DNA of 64,000 bases from Pseudorhizobium xiangyangii (GTDB lineage Bacteria > Pseudomonadota > Alphaproteobacteria > Rhizobiales > Rhizobiaceae), in NCBI RefSeq assembly GCF_020531965.1, contig NZ_JAJAWH010000003.1:124001-188000 (forward strand), read 5' to 3'. A model generated the notes under the pieces. It worked only from the letters and a program-made list of their open reading frames with translations, was not told the origin of the DNA and did not search any database. How positions within the stretch are numbered: position 1 is the stretch's first letter; the number at the start of each line of letters is the position of its first letter. Shown here piece after piece: positions 27,428 to 38,396 of the stretch. Made by a program: the position numbers and the translations under genes.

Positions 27428-27561
27428 GGGCGCACCTGCCCAGATGCAACGGAGGAAGCGGACGGATCGGTACGCTTCAACAATTCGCACTTTGACAGAC
27501 GCACGTCACGCCATACATTTGTGAGGGCCGGCATTCGCCGGATCAGATTTTCGGAGATCTC

Positions 27562-28512
27562 ATGGAAAAGCGCGCCCTCGGCCGGACCGGCCTCTCGATT
27601 GCGCCGATCGTTTTCGGCGGCAATGTTTTCGGATGGACGGCGGACGAGAAGACGTCCTTCAACCTGCTAGACCGCTTCTTCGCGGCCGGCTTCAACACAA
27701 TCGACACCGCAGACGTCTATTCGGCCTGGGTGGATGGCCATGTGGGCGGCGAGAGCGAGGCCATCATTGGCAAGTGGCTGAAGCGGAGCGGAGTTTCGCG
27801 CGATCAGGCGGTGATCGTCACCAAAGTCGGCTTCGACAACAGAGGCAGCAAGACTGGCCTGTCGGCAAAGTGGATCACTGAAGCCGTGGACGCCTCATTG
27901 AAGCGGCTCGGAACCGACTATATCGATCTCTACCTTGCTCATAAGCCGGATGACGAAACGCCGCATGAGGAGACGCTGGCTGCCTTCAGTCGCTTGAAGC
28001 AGGAGGGCAAGATCCGCGCCATCGGCTGCTCCAACTTCGATGCCGCCCAGTTGCAGGAGACCTTGGATACGGCGGCCCGTGAGAACCTGCCTCGCTATGA
28101 CGTCATCCAGCCGGAATACAATCTCCATACCCGCGACAAGTTCGAAGGCCCGCTCGCGGAGCTCTGCATACGCGAGGACATCGGCGTCATCAGCTATTAT
28201 GCGCTGGCTGCAGGCTTTCTCACCGGCAAGTACAGGAGCAAGGAAGACACCGAAGGCTCCGCACGAGGCTACCGGGTCGGCGACTACCTTGACGACAAGG
28301 GTTTCCGCATTCTGGCGGCACTGGACGAGATCGCCGTCGAGACGGATGCCGAACCGGCTTCCATCGCACTGGCCTGGCTGATCCGGAAGCGTGGCCTCAC
28401 GGCGCCAATCGCCAGCGCGACCAGCCTTAGCCAGCTGGAGACGATGATCGAGGCCGGCGAACTGGTGCTTTCCGATGACCAGATGAAACTCCTCGACGAG
28501 GCGGGAGCGTAA
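27562..28512 (+). CDS. aldo/keto reductase
   Basis: The 316-residue TIM-barrel oxidoreductase has the AKR signatures: NTIDTADVYSAW (Asp and Tyr of the catalytic tetrad), VTKVG with the lysine, DYIDLYLAHKPDDETPHEET with the active-site histidine, IGCSNFDAAQLQE, and a C-terminal NADP-binding LAWLIRKRGLTAPIASATS. It starts a three-gene cluster with a GNAT acetyltransferase and a second AKR. The substrate is unknown. Confidence 0.93.
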   Translation: MEKRALGRTGLSIAPIVFGGNVFGWTADEKTSFNLLDRFFAAGFNTIDTADVYSAWVDGHVGGESEAIIGKWLKRSGVSRDQAVIVTKVGFDNRGSKTGLSAKWITEAVDASLKRLGTDYIDLYLAHKPDDETPHEETLAAFSRLKQEGKIRAIGCSNFDAAQLQETLDTAARENLPRYDVIQPEYNLHTRDKFEGPLAELCIREDIGVISYYALAAGFLTGKYRSKEDTEGSARGYRVGDYLDDKGFRILAALDEIAVETDAEPASIALAWLIRKRGLTAPIASATSLSQLETMIEAGELVLSDDQMKLLDEAGA

Positions 28513-28515
28513 GCC

Positions 28516-29981
<1,466 letters not shown>

Positions 29982-30043
29982 GAACAGTGGACTGGCTGCT
30001 CCGCCGCCCTATACTTTTTTAGCGGAAGAGGAGGAGCTCAGGC

Positions 30044-30403
30044 ATGTCAGAAGAGCAGGCAGTCCAGGCCGTCGTACATCTTTACGTGGACGGAATGACC
30101 TTTGCGCACGAAGGTGCGCTCAGAAAGGCATTCCACCCGAAGGCGTCCATCATCGGCAATTATCAGGGGGCCGTCGAATGGCTCTCGCTCGACGAATTCA
30201 TCACCGCGGTTGCCGATGAAGGTTCGGCGCCCGCCGGCACGCAACCACTCATCCAGATCGAGACGCTCGACGTCACAGGTGACGCCGCGACCGTCAAGGT
30301 GGTCGACGAGATGTCCGGCGTGCGCTTCTCCGACTATCTGTCACTACTCAAGATCGACGGCCGGTGGTTGATCGTCAGCAAGCTCTACCACCTGCATAGC
30401 TGA
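30044..30403 (+). CDS. NTF2-like / putative lumazine-binding domain protein
   Basis: The 119-residue protein is a single SnoaL/NTF2-like cone fold: VVHLYVDGMTFAHEGALRKA, FHPKASIIGNYQGAVEWLSL, and the beta-hairpin end FSDYLSLLKIDGRWLIVSKL. Family members range from enzymes to binding proteins, so no reaction is assigned. A strong AGGAGGAGCTCAGGC site precedes ATG 30044. Confidence 0.85.
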   Translation: MSEEQAVQAVVHLYVDGMTFAHEGALRKAFHPKASIIGNYQGAVEWLSLDEFITAVADEGSAPAGTQPLIQIETLDVTGDAATVKVVDEMSGVRFSDYLSLLKIDGRWLIVSKLYHLHS

Positions 30404-31036
30404 TCACGCTGCGGCTTGCGGCATTCGAAGCTTCGGGAAGCCCTCGTAAAGATGCGAGTGGTCACCCTCGTGATTGGCCATGCCGGCTTTGGTCAACACG
30501 CCGCGCGGCTCCGCATAGCTCATGATGCGCCGTACCGGTCGTTCGTGCCACTGGATGTTGAACGCCCAGAGCTTTGGAAAGAAGCATAGCGAGGCATACG
30601 GCAGACGGTCGTGGATCCACCAGGCCAGCTTCTGCCAATCTCCTTCATGGTCATGATTGTCGATCAGCCAGGGCACGACGATGCATGCCGTTGCGCCTAT
30701 GAAGCCATCCGCGTCGCGCAGGTCCCAGATATGGTCGGCGGACGATGCGGCATTCGTTGCGCAGTTCAGCTTGTTCCTGTTGCCGAACTCGTTGACCTTT
30801 GCAGCACGATAACCGGAGCGCAGATGCAAGCGTCCGAATGTAGCCTGCAGCGGTTCCAGCAGTTCCTCGCAAAGGTGCCTGCCGGTCTCGATCGCGAGGT
30901 CAGGATCATCGGGCACATTGGGTATGCCGTGGACCGCAGCGATCTCCGAAAACAGGAAATCGCGGAAGAAGAAATTTTCTGACAGCCGTATCCGGCCGAG
31001 TTCTTCCAGACCCTTCATCGATTGCGGCGTCCGCAT
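30404..31036 (-). CDS. hypothetical protein, possibly peptidase M15-like
   Basis: The 210-residue cytosolic-looking protein has an early ENFFFRDFLFSEIAAVHGIP, then LHLRSGYRAAKVNEFGNRNK and SSADHIWDLRDADG. The spacing of SGYR...N...DHIWDL.D recalls the metal-binding arrangement of M15-type carboxypeptidase folds, but the remainder (WWIHDRLPYASLCFFPKLWA) is not typical. I do not assign an activity. ATG 31036 follows GGAGACACGC. It lies just downstream of the pheT terminator on the same strand. Confidence 0.6.
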   Translation of the reverse strand: MRTPQSMKGLEELGRIRLSENFFFRDFLFSEIAAVHGIPNVPDDPDLAIETGRHLCEELLEPLQATFGRLHLRSGYRAAKVNEFGNRNKLNCATNAASSADHIWDLRDADGFIGATACIVVPWLIDNHDHEGDWQKLAWWIHDRLPYASLCFFPKLWAFNIQWHERPVRRIMSYAEPRGVLTKAGMANHEGDHSHLYEGFPKLRMPQAAA

Positions 31037-31050
31037 GCGTGTCTCCCAAA

Positions 31051-31078
31051 CGAAAAAGCCTGCTCCGAAGAGCAGGCT
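31051..31078 (-). terminator. Rho-independent terminator of pheT
   Basis: On the minus strand AGCCTGCTC-TTCG-GAGCAGGCT is followed by TTTTTCG, a classical terminator with a stable tetraloop, 40 bp after the pheT stop. Confidence 0.92.
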
Positions 31079-31117
31079 ATCTCTGATCGCATGGGTCTGC
31101 CACCCGATTTGAAAGGA

Positions 31118-33541
31118 TCAGGCGCGCAACGTACCACCCGTGGTCTTCTCGACATTGCCGACGATCTTGCCCGTCAGTGCCTCGAAGTCCTCGTCCGTCA
31201 GGGTCTTGTCGACCGGCTGGATCAGCACTTCGATGGCCACCGATTTCCGGCCTTCGCCGAGCGAGGCGCCCTCGAAGACGTCGAAGACGTTGACGCCGGT
31301 GATCAGCTTGCGGTCGGCGCTCGATGCGGCCTTGATGATCGCACCCGCTTCGACGCTGCTGTCGACCACGAAGGCGAAGTCACGCTTGACCACCTGGAAG
31401 GGCGAAAGCTCGAGCGGCGGCTTGGTGCGGGTCGCCTTCTTCTTCGGCTCGGGCATGGCATCGAGATAGACCTCGAAGCCGCAGAGCGCTCCCGATACGT
31501 CGAGGCTCCCGAGCGTCTTCGGATGGAATTCGCCGAAATAGCCGAGCACGACCTTCGGACCCATCTTGATCGTGCCGGAGCGACCGGGATGGTACCAGGC
31601 CGGACCACCGGTCTCGATCTGCACGTTGGTCATCGGCATGCCGCAGGCTTCCAGCACAGCAAGCGCATCGGCCTTGGCATCGAACACGTCGACCGGCTTG
31701 CCGCCGCCCTTTGCGTTGTTGGACCAGAGCCGTCCGGCGCCGACGATCGAGGCGGTCCCGCGGCGCACGCCGCCGGCTACGCGACGCTGGCCTGCCGGCG
31801 TATCGTTCTCGTAGGTCCCCGAGACCTCGAAGATCGCCACGTCACCAAACCCCTTGTCGGCATTGCGCTGGGCCGCAGCCAGAAGGCCGGGCAGCAGCGA
31901 AGGCCGCATGTCGGACATGTCGGAGGCGATCGGGTTCGCAAGCTTCAGCTTGGGCGAGCCGCCGCCGAAGAGCCTGGCCTGCTCCTCCGGGATGAACGAC
32001 CAGGTAATGGCTTCCAGCATGCCGCGCGCGGCAAGCGCCCGCTTGGCGGTGCGGCTGCGGACCTGCAATGTCGTCAGGATACGACCGTTGACCGCGCCGA
32101 GGTTTTCGAGCGGCTCCGGCGTGATCTGGTCGACGCCATGAATGCGCATGACCTCTTCCACGAGATCGGCCTTGCCATCGACGTCCGGGCGCCAGGACGG
32201 CACCGAGACGGAGAAGCGGCTGCCCGATCCCTTCACCTCGAAGCCGAGGCGCGCCAGGATTTCCCGGCTTTCGTCGGCCGAGACCTCAAGGCCGGTCAGG
32301 CGCTTGACCTCCGAGGTCGGGAAGTCGACCACCTTCGGCTGGTAGCCCTTGTAGCCGACGACCTTGGCTTCCGCAGCCGTGCCGCCGCAGAGATCGAGCA
32401 CCAGTTCCGTCGTGCGGTCGAGACCGGGAACCATGTATTCCGGGTCGACTCCGCGCTCGAAGCGGTAGCGGGCATCGGTGATGATGCCGAGTGTACGGCC
32501 GGACTTAGCGATGTTGATCGGGTCCCACAAAGCGGATTCGATCAGCACGTCGGTCGTGTTCTCGTCGCAGCCCGAATGTTCGCCGCCCATGATGCCGCCG
32601 ATCGATTCGACGCCGTTGTCATCGGCGATCACGACGTTGTTCGGCGTCAGCTTGTATTCGCGCGTGTCGAGCGCCAGCACGGTCTCGCCGTCCAGCGCGC
32701 GGCGCACGGTCAGGTCGCCCTTCACCTTGGCGGCGTCGAAGACGTGCATCGGCCGGCCCTGGTCGAAGGTCATGTAGTTGGTGATGTCGACCAGCGCGTT
32801 GATCGGGCGAAGGCCGATCGCCTTCAGCCGCGCTTGCATCCAGGCCGGGCTTGGGCCGTTCTTGACACCGCGCACGAGGCGCAGGCCGAAACCGGGGCAT
32901 AGGCGCTCGTCATCGAGGATGATCTTCAGGCCGACAGAGGTCTCGCCTTCCGTCTTGAAGGATGGCTTGCCATGCTGCTTCAGCGTGCCGAGGCCGGACG
33001 CCGCGAGATCGCGGGCAATGCCGTAGATGGAGGTGCAGTCGGGACGGTTCGGCGTCAGGTTGATCTCGATGACCGGATCATCCAGACCGGCATAGGTCGC
33101 GAACGACGTGCCGACCGGCGCATCTTCCGGCAGGTCGATGATGCCGTCATGACTGTCCGACATGTCGAGCTCCTTTTCGGAGCACATCATGCCGTGGCTT
33201 TCGACACCGCGGATCTTGCCGACCGCGAGCGTCACGTCGAGCCCGGGAACGTAGGTGCCCGGTCGCGCCAGCGCACCGACGAGGCCAGCGCGGGCGTTCG
33301 GCGCACCGCAGACGATCTGGATCGGCTTGCCATCACCGGCATCGACGCTCAGCACCTTGAGACGGTCGGCCTCGGGATGCTTTTCCGCCGAGAGTACCTT
33401 GGCGATGACGAACGGCTTATAGGCCGCCTTGTCGTCGATATCCTCGACCTCAAGGCCGATCGCCGTCAGGCGTTCGCAGATCTGGTCCAGGTTGGCATCG
33501 GTCTCAAGATGTTCCTTGAGCCAGGAGAGCGTAAATTTCAT
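31118..33541 (-). CDS. pheT: phenylalanine-tRNA ligase beta subunit
   Basis: The 807-residue subunit has the expected domain order: N-terminal EMAP-type tRNA-binding domain (residues about 40-150), B3/B4 editing domain, B5 DNA-binding-like domain, catalytic-like core, and C-terminal anticodon-binding FDX-ACB domain ([20 protein letters not shown]). It joins PheS in an (alpha-beta)2 enzyme that charges tRNA(Phe). Only 15 bp separate it from pheS. Confidence 0.99.
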   Translation of the reverse strand: MKFTLSWLKEHLETDANLDQICERLTAIGLEVEDIDDKAAYKPFVIAKVLSAEKHPEADRLKVLSVDAGDGKPIQIVCGAPNARAGLVGALARPGTYVPGLDVTLAVGKIRGVESHGMMCSEKELDMSDSHDGIIDLPEDAPVGTSFATYAGLDDPVIEINLTPNRPDCTSIYGIARDLAASGLGTLKQHGKPSFKTEGETSVGLKIILDDERLCPGFGLRLVRGVKNGPSPAWMQARLKAIGLRPINALVDITNYMTFDQGRPMHVFDAAKVKGDLTVRRALDGETVLALDTREYKLTPNNVVIADDNGVESIGGIMGGEHSGCDENTTDVLIESALWDPINIAKSGRTLGIITDARYRFERGVDPEYMVPGLDRTTELVLDLCGGTAAEAKVVGYKGYQPKVVDFPTSEVKRLTGLEVSADESREILARLGFEVKGSGSRFSVSVPSWRPDVDGKADLVEEVMRIHGVDQITPEPLENLGAVNGRILTTLQVRSRTAKRALAARGMLEAITWSFIPEEQARLFGGGSPKLKLANPIASDMSDMRPSLLPGLLAAAQRNADKGFGDVAIFEVSGTYENDTPAGQRRVAGGVRRGTASIVGAGRLWSNNAKGGGKPVDVFDAKADALAVLEACGMPMTNVQIETGGPAWYHPGRSGTIKMGPKVVLGYFGEFHPKTLGSLDVSGALCGFEVYLDAMPEPKKKATRTKPPLELSPFQVVKRDFAFVVDSSVEAGAIIKAASSADRKLITGVNVFDVFEGASLGEGRKSVAIEVLIQPVDKTLTDEDFEALTGKIVGNVEKTTGGTLRA

Positions 33542-33556
33542 GTTTCTATCCCTCCC

Positions 33557-34639
33557 TTACGCACTCAAACCGCCGAACAGGGTCGGCATGTCGAGCGGGC
33601 GGAAGCCGTAGTGGTTCATCCAGCGAACATCGGCATTGAAGAAGTCGCGCAGGTCCGGCATGCCGTATTTCAGCATGGCAATGCGGTCGAGGCCCATGCC
33701 CCAGGCAAAGCCCTGGTACTCGTCGGGATCGAGCCCGCCGGCGCGCAGAACGTTGGGATGCACCATGCCGCAGCCGAGGATTTCCATCCAGTCGCTGCCC
33801 TCGCCGAACTTGACGATGGGGCCGGAACGGTCACACTGGATGTCCACCTCGAATGACGGCTCGGTGAACGGGAAGAAGGACGGGCGGAAGCGCATCACGA
33901 CGCTGTCGACCTCGAAGAAGGTCTTGCAGAACTCCTCGAGTATCCAGCGCATATGGCCGACATGCGACTTCTTGTCGATCACCAGGCCCTCGACCTGGTG
34001 GAACATCGGCGAATGCGTCGCGTCTGAATCCTGCCGATAGGTCTTTCCGGGAATGACGATGCGGATCGGCGGCTTCTGCGCCTCCATGGTCCGCACCTGC
34101 ACCGGCGACGTATGGGTGCGCAGAACCTTGCGCTCGCCGTTTTCGTCCGCCTGGAAGAAGAAGGTATCGTGCATCTCGCGGGCCGGATGGCCTTCCGGGA
34201 AATTCAGCGCCGTAAAGTTGTAGTAGTCGGTCTCGATATCCGGGCCTTCGGCGATGGAGAAGCCCATGTCGGCGAAGACAGCCGTGATCTCGTCGACAAT
34301 CTGGCTGATCGGGTGAATGCGGCCCCGCTCGGCCGGCGAGGAGCGCACCGGAAGCGAAACGTCCACCGTTTCGGCCTTCAGGCGCGCGTCGATCGCCGCA
34401 TCCTTCAACACCGTCTTGCGCGTGGTGATCGCGTCGGTGATCTCGTTCTTCAGCGCATTGATTGCGGCGCCGCGGCTCTGGCGCTCTTCCGGCGACATGG
34501 CGCCCAGCGTCTTCAGAAGCTCGGACACGGAGCCCTTCTTGCCCATGGCATTGACGCGCACGGCTTCGATCGCCGCCTCGTCGCCGGCTGCGGAAATCTC
34601 CGCCAGGAGCGATGTTTTCAGGTTTTCCAGATCGGACAT
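33557..34639 (-). CDS. pheS: phenylalanine-tRNA ligase alpha subunit
   Basis: The 360-residue catalytic subunit has an N-terminal coiled coil and a class II synthetase core: [55 protein letters not shown] (motif 2 side) and [14 protein letters not shown]...[13 protein letters not shown] (motif 3). It is complete and of standard length. A terminator separates it from rplT, so it probably has its own promoter in 34640-34725. Confidence 0.99.
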   Translation of the reverse strand: MSDLENLKTSLLAEISAAGDEAAIEAVRVNAMGKKGSVSELLKTLGAMSPEERQSRGAAINALKNEITDAITTRKTVLKDAAIDARLKAETVDVSLPVRSSPAERGRIHPISQIVDEITAVFADMGFSIAEGPDIETDYYNFTALNFPEGHPAREMHDTFFFQADENGERKVLRTHTSPVQVRTMEAQKPPIRIVIPGKTYRQDSDATHSPMFHQVEGLVIDKKSHVGHMRWILEEFCKTFFEVDSVVMRFRPSFFPFTEPSFEVDIQCDRSGPIVKFGEGSDWMEILGCGMVHPNVLRAGGLDPDEYQGFAWGMGLDRIAMLKYGMPDLRDFFNADVRWMNHYGFRPLDMPTLFGGLSA

Positions 34640-34726
34640 GGTGTCTTCCGTCGATGTTCGGAGAGATTATTTCGAAGTCGTGTCGGCTGTCTGTCGCTGT
34701 CGGTCGTCAAAACCGACATGCCGCAA

Positions 34727-34760
34727 AAGAAAAACCCGCGCCAGCTTAAACCAGCGCGGG
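34727..34760 (-). terminator. Rho-independent terminator of rpmI-rplT
   Basis: On the minus strand CCCGCGC...GCGCGGG closes a 12-base loop and is followed by TTTTTCTTTT, 40 bp after the rplT stop. Confidence 0.88.
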
Positions 34761-34800
34761 TTTCCCAAATCAATGAAGCAATAAGCCTGGGAAGCGCTGG

Positions 34801-35205
34801 TTACTTGACCGCGCTTTCAAACTCGTTGGTGGTGCCGGCGTCCTTGAGGTACGCAAGAGCCTTCTTGGAGGCTTCTACGAGGGCGCCGAAAGCTGCCGGT
34901 TCATGGATAGCCATGTCGGACAGAACCTTGCGGTCGACTTCGATGCCAGCCTTGTTGAGGCCGTCGATGAAGCGGCCGTAGGTCAGGCCGGATTCGCGGA
35001 CGGCAGCGTTGATACGCTGGATCCACAGGGCGCGGAAGTTGCGCTTCTTGACCTTGCGGTCGCGGGTTGCAAACTGCCTGGAACGATCAACAGCTGCCTT
35101 AGCGGCGCGGATCGTATTCTTGCGGCGGCCGTAGAAGCCCTTGGCTGCCTTGAGGGTCTTGGTGTGCTTGGCGCGGGAAGTTACGCCACGTTTTACGCGT
35201 GCCAT
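34801..35205 (-). CDS. rplT: 50S ribosomal protein L20
   Basis: The 134-residue, highly basic protein begins [20 protein letters not shown], with the long helical extension and the [20 protein letters not shown] motif. It is an early assembly protein of the large subunit. It is 40 bp downstream of rpmI and ends at its own terminator. Confidence 0.99.
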   Translation of the reverse strand: MARVKRGVTSRAKHTKTLKAAKGFYGRRKNTIRAAKAAVDRSRQFATRDRKVKKRNFRALWIQRINAAVRESGLTYGRFIDGLNKAGIEVDRKVLSDMAIHEPAAFGALVEASKKALAYLKDAGTTNEFESAVK

Positions 35206-35245
35206 GTCATGATCTCCTTAAACTGATCCAAAAAGCCTGAAAGTC

Positions 35246-35449
35246 TCAGAGACCGTTCGGCAGGTAGTTCTTGATAACCTTCTTGCCATCTGGTTCGGCG
35301 AGGATCATCGTGCCGCGTGCATCGCGGATGAACTTGTTGGAACGCTTGATCATGCCGTGGCGCTTGCCGGCGGCAGCTGCAACGACCTTACCGGTCGCCG
35401 TGATCTTGAACCGCTTCTTAGCGGAAGACTTCGTCTTCATCTTGGGCAT
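35246..35449 (-). CDS. rpmI: 50S ribosomal protein L35
   Basis: The 67-residue basic protein begins [20 protein letters not shown] and contains [16 protein letters not shown], the L35 signature. ATG 35449 is set by this conserved N-terminus and the GGAG upstream. In many bacteria infC lies directly ahead of it; here four other genes intervene. Confidence 0.98.
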   Translation of the reverse strand: MPKMKTKSSAKKRFKITATGKVVAAAAGKRHGMIKRSNKFIRDARGTMILAEPDGKKVIKNYLPNGL

Positions 35450-35506
35450 TTTGCTACTCCATTCTTCTAATCGAAACTGGCAGACGACGCCTGTTTCAAG
35501 CATTTA

Positions 35507-35538
35507 GAACGGCCTCGGCATGCCCTGCCGGACCGTTC
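35507..35538 (-). other. inverted repeat in the rpmI leader region
   Basis: GAACGG...CCGTTC enclose an inner GGCA/TGCC pairing, 58 bp ahead of the rpmI start. It might be part of the leader by which L20 controls its operon in other bacteria, but no such element was recognised from known models. Confidence 0.3.
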
Positions 35539-35595
35539 GGACGGGCGCTTATAACCGCAGTCGGCCAAAAGCGCAACGGGTGGGCGGCTAATCTT

Positions 35596-36948
35596 CTACG
35601 CGATGACCGGCGTGCGGGCCGCCATCGCCGGGATCATCAACTTCACTTCAAGTCCACCCCATCGCGAGGCTGAAAGATCGAGCCTGCCACCATAGGCTTC
35701 GAGGATGTCTCCGGATATCGCAAGCCCAAGGCCGGAGCCTGCGGTGCCTTCGTCGATCCTCACTCCACGCTTCAACATCAGGTCGTAGCACCCGGGATCG
35801 GCGCCCGGCCCGTCGTCGCAAACGCTGAGCACGACATCACCCTGCGTGCGGCCTGCGGAGACTTCTATCCGCGTTCTGGCAAAGCGTACAGCGTTGTCGA
35901 GCACATTGCCCAATGCTTCTGCAATATCTGCGGGATCCGCCTGAACCGTCAGCGCCGGATCGATATCGAGATGCCAACCTATCCCCTTCTCCTCGGTGAA
36001 CGGTGTCAGCACGTTCACGAGCTTTCCGGAAATACCAAGCAGCGATGTCGTGGCCATCTGCTCCACGCCCATGCGGGCCGCCTGCAGTTGACGGTCGGCA
36101 CGCTGCCGAACCAGTTCGATCTGCTGCAATGCGGTGTCGCGTCGTTCCTCGGGCAAGGCTTCGACCAGATGCGACAACACCGTCAGGGGCGTTTTCAGAC
36201 CGTGAGCAAGATCGCTCGCGCGTGCGCGCGCTCGCTCGATCGCAGTCTCTCGCTCGTTCAGCAGCAAGTTCATCTCTCGTACCAGCGGTTTGACTTCGCT
36301 CGGTCCTTCCGTACCGATATGCGCAGCTCGTCCGGCACGCACATCAGCGACGCGATCCCTCAGTCGCACCAAGGGCCGCAGGCCGATCCAACCCTGCAGG
36401 AATGCCGCCAAAACAAGCACGCCGCCGGTGGAAAGCAGCATCAGCCGCAAAGGCCTGTGATAGCTCTCGAGGGCCGCTTCCATCTCCATCCTGGAGAACG
36501 CCGCATAGACTGCGAAGTCCTTCCTGGAGGTCCCTTCGCCAAGGGTCATCGTTTTCATGGAGACCAGCAGCGGTAAGCCATCCGGCCCGACCGTCTCGCG
36601 AAATCCGTAATACATGTCCCTCGACAACTCATCCGCGGTGATCTCTTCGTCCCACAGGGAGCGAGACCGCAGAGGCTCTTCATCGCCATCCGGTGAAATC
36701 TGCCAGTAGCGACCGCCGACCGGGATCTGGAACCGCGAGTCGGCGGGCTCATTCTTCAATTCAAGAGCGCCATTCTCCACAGTGAGCTGTGCGGCCAGGG
36801 AGTCCATGACCGATGTCATCTCGTTGGAATACTGAGCGGCCAGATAGTCCGTGAACAAATGGCTGAGCACCGCCCAGACGAGCGTCAGCGCGAGCGCAAT
36901 CGCGACGAGCGCTCCGGCAGCCAGGCGAAAATGCAGCGAGTGGATCAC
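35596..36948 (-). CDS. two-component sensor histidine kinase
   Basis: The 450-residue kinase has an N-terminal membrane helix (LRLAAGALVAIALALTLVWA-like region at 8-28), a periplasmic sensor of about 140 residues, a second helix (LMLLSTGGVLVLAAFLQGWI), HAMP, and a PhoQ-type core. The H box is ASDLAHGLKTPLTVLSHLVE, N box ALGNVLDNAVRFA, then DDGPGAD and GSGLGLAI. It overlaps the response regulator by four bases. Sensing close to the exported acidic proteins encoded upstream suggests an envelope cation or stress signal; this is inferred. Confidence 0.93.
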   Translation of the reverse strand: MIHSLHFRLAAGALVAIALALTLVWAVLSHLFTDYLAAQYSNEMTSVMDSLAAQLTVENGALELKNEPADSRFQIPVGGRYWQISPDGDEEPLRSRSLWDEEITADELSRDMYYGFRETVGPDGLPLLVSMKTMTLGEGTSRKDFAVYAAFSRMEMEAALESYHRPLRLMLLSTGGVLVLAAFLQGWIGLRPLVRLRDRVADVRAGRAAHIGTEGPSEVKPLVREMNLLLNERETAIERARARASDLAHGLKTPLTVLSHLVEALPEERRDTALQQIELVRQRADRQLQAARMGVEQMATTSLLGISGKLVNVLTPFTEEKGIGWHLDIDPALTVQADPADIAEALGNVLDNAVRFARTRIEVSAGRTQGDVVLSVCDDGPGADPGCYDLMLKRGVRIDEGTAGSGLGLAISGDILEAYGGRLDLSASRWGGLEVKLMIPAMAARTPVIA

Positions 36949-37610
36949 TTTGGTCGCTCCGGAAGAACATACCCAAAGCCGCGGCGGGTCTCGATGGCAT
37001 CGCTATCCGTCTTTTTTCGCAACCGTGCCACCATGACCTCGACGGCATTCTTGGCGGCATCGTCGTCTCGGCCTTGAACCTGGCTGGCCAGCTCGGTTGG
37101 GCTGAGCACCTCGCCCGGCTTGCCGATGAAAAGCGCGATCATCCTGTATTCCAGCGGGCTGAGGTCGAGTTCGCGTCCGTCAAAGGTCACGCGCCTGGCG
37201 CTTTCGTCGAGTGTGAAGCGGTTGGCGGACTTGACGCGAGCCGCGACAGCGCCGGCGCGGCGCAAAAGGGCACGCAGGCGGGCCAACAATTCCTCGGTGC
37301 GAAATGGTTTCGGGAGATAGTCGTCTGCCCCCGCATCGAAGCCGTCAACGCGCTCCATCCAGGAGCCTCGCGCCGTGAGAACGAGAACTGGAGTATTGAT
37401 GCCTGCGCCGCGCCAGCGCTTCAGGATGGAGAGCCCATCCATGCCCGGCAAGCCGAGGTCGAGGATGATGGCCGAGTAGTCGCCCGTCTCACCCTCTTCC
37501 CACACGTCGGGCCCACTCGCGAATACCTCGACGCGGTAACCTTCTCGCCCAAGGTTTTCGACCACATGGCCGGAAATATTGGGGTCGTCCTCCGCCAGCA
37601 GGATTCGCAT
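36945..37610 (-). CDS. OmpR-family response regulator
   Basis: The 221-residue regulator has a receiver domain (MRILLAEDDPNISGHVVENL; phospho-acceptor Asp in IILDLGLPGMDG; LTARGSWMERVDG; conserved Lys in DDYLPKPF) and a winged-helix DNA-binding domain (LSPLEYRMIALFIGKPGEVL; ETRRGFGYVL). It lies between the PepSY-like gene (6 bp upstream) and its kinase (ATGA overlap). Its likely operator is the set of TGTCAG half-sites at 39140-39178. Confidence 0.95.
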   Translation of the reverse strand: MRILLAEDDPNISGHVVENLGREGYRVEVFASGPDVWEEGETGDYSAIILDLGLPGMDGLSILKRWRGAGINTPVLVLTARGSWMERVDGFDAGADDYLPKPFRTEELLARLRALLRRAGAVAARVKSANRFTLDESARRVTFDGRELDLSPLEYRMIALFIGKPGEVLSPTELASQVQGRDDDAAKNAVEVMVARLRKKTDSDAIETRRGFGYVLPERPK

Positions 37611-37616
37611 GGCCCT

Positions 37617-38258
37617 CTAGCCTCCCAGCAAAGCTCCGTTGCGGGCGTTTACGCGCAATGTCCTGATCGCCCCGGCACCGTCGCGAACTTTCACCTGATA
37701 CACATCGCTGAACACAGTCCGCCTTAGTTTGACGTCGATCACCCGCCCGTAGCGCTTTGCGTCGATACGCTCCAGAACAGTCTTCAGCGGAAGTATCTGA
37801 CCGTCACGAACGGCATCGCGCGCCCGATTATAGTCGGAGTTCCGGCCGCCTCGCCCTCGCCCGCGGCCTCCGCCGTCATCATCCTCGTCATCGTCGCGAT
37901 CATCCTCGTCGTCATCATCGTCATGACCACCGCCTCGTCCGCTATTATCGCTGCCGTGGCCTCCTCCGTGATCGTCACCGCCATCGTCGTCGTCATGACC
38001 GCCGTCGCGACCGGAACCAGAACTGGAACTGCCGCTCCCCGAGTTGGAACTACCACTTCCCGAGTTGGAACTACCGCTTCCCGAGTTGGACCCGGACGAA
38101 CCGGACGAGCCGCTGCCGCTGGAATCGCTTTCGCCACCCCCACCACCGCCGTCGCTGTCACCGTCCTTGGCTTCGGCACGGATAATGATTGGGCCGGCAG
38201 CTGCAAACCCTGCCGCCAGCAACAACATCGTCATCAGAGTGCGACGGCTTGTGTCCAT
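37617..38258 (-). CDS. exported Asp/Gly/Ser-rich protein with C-terminal PepSY-like domain
   Basis: The 213-residue protein has a signal peptide (LMTMLLLAAGFAAAGPIIIR), a long Ser/Gly then Asp/Gly/His tract (about residues 30-140) and a C-terminal PepSY-like module, ARDAVRDGQILPLKTVLERI followed by VIDVKLRRTVFSDVYQVKV. PepSY domains are found beside envelope two-component systems, including PhoPQ-like ones. The acidic tract could bind divalent cations. It is 6 bp ahead of the response regulator gene, so it belongs to that operon. Confidence 0.85.
   Translation of the reverse strand: MDTSRRTLMTMLLLAAGFAAAGPIIIRAEAKDGDSDGGGGGGESDSSGSGSSGSSGSNSGSGSSNSGSGSSNSGSGSSSSGSGRDGGHDDDDGGDDHGGGHGSDNSGRGGGHDDDDDEDDRDDDEDDDGGGRGRGRGGRNSDYNRARDAVRDGQILPLKTVLERIDAKRYGRVIDVKLRRTVFSDVYQVKVRDGAGAIRTLRVNARNGALLGG
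38031..38090 (-). repeat. 21-bp tandem repeat coding a Ser/Gly/Asn linker
   Basis: Nearly identical 21-bp units (GAGTTGGAACTACCxCTTCCC on the plus strand, from 38041) encode repeats of SGSGSSN within the PepSY-like protein. Perfect phase of seven residues per unit means copy-number change would keep the frame. Confidence 0.75.
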
Positions 38259-38334
38259 TGAGCTTCCAAATACTTCAATGCATCGACAATCGCGGAGCCT
38301 ACAGTGAACCCTTTATCGCGATGAGACAAAATGC

Positions 38335-38365
38335 AAGAACTCCGTCGGGGTGCGACGGAGTTCTT
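38335..38365 (-). terminator. strong hairpin, terminator-like
   Basis: AAGAACTCCGTCG-GGGTG-CGACGGAGTTCTT is a perfect 13-bp stem, 31 bp after the acidic-protein stop on the minus strand and 77 bp before the next start. Moderate T runs (CTTGCATTTTG) follow on the minus strand. It may lower expression of the downstream genes relative to the first gene. Confidence 0.7.
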
Positions 38366-38396
38366 CTTGCGAAGGAGCGCCCGGAGCACCAGGCGA

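Noticed and set aside
31022..32902. Open frame of 626 codons on the plus strand
   Set aside because: Antisense shadow of pheT; its protein is low in known motifs and rich in Arg, Asp and His in the way expected of a mirror frame.
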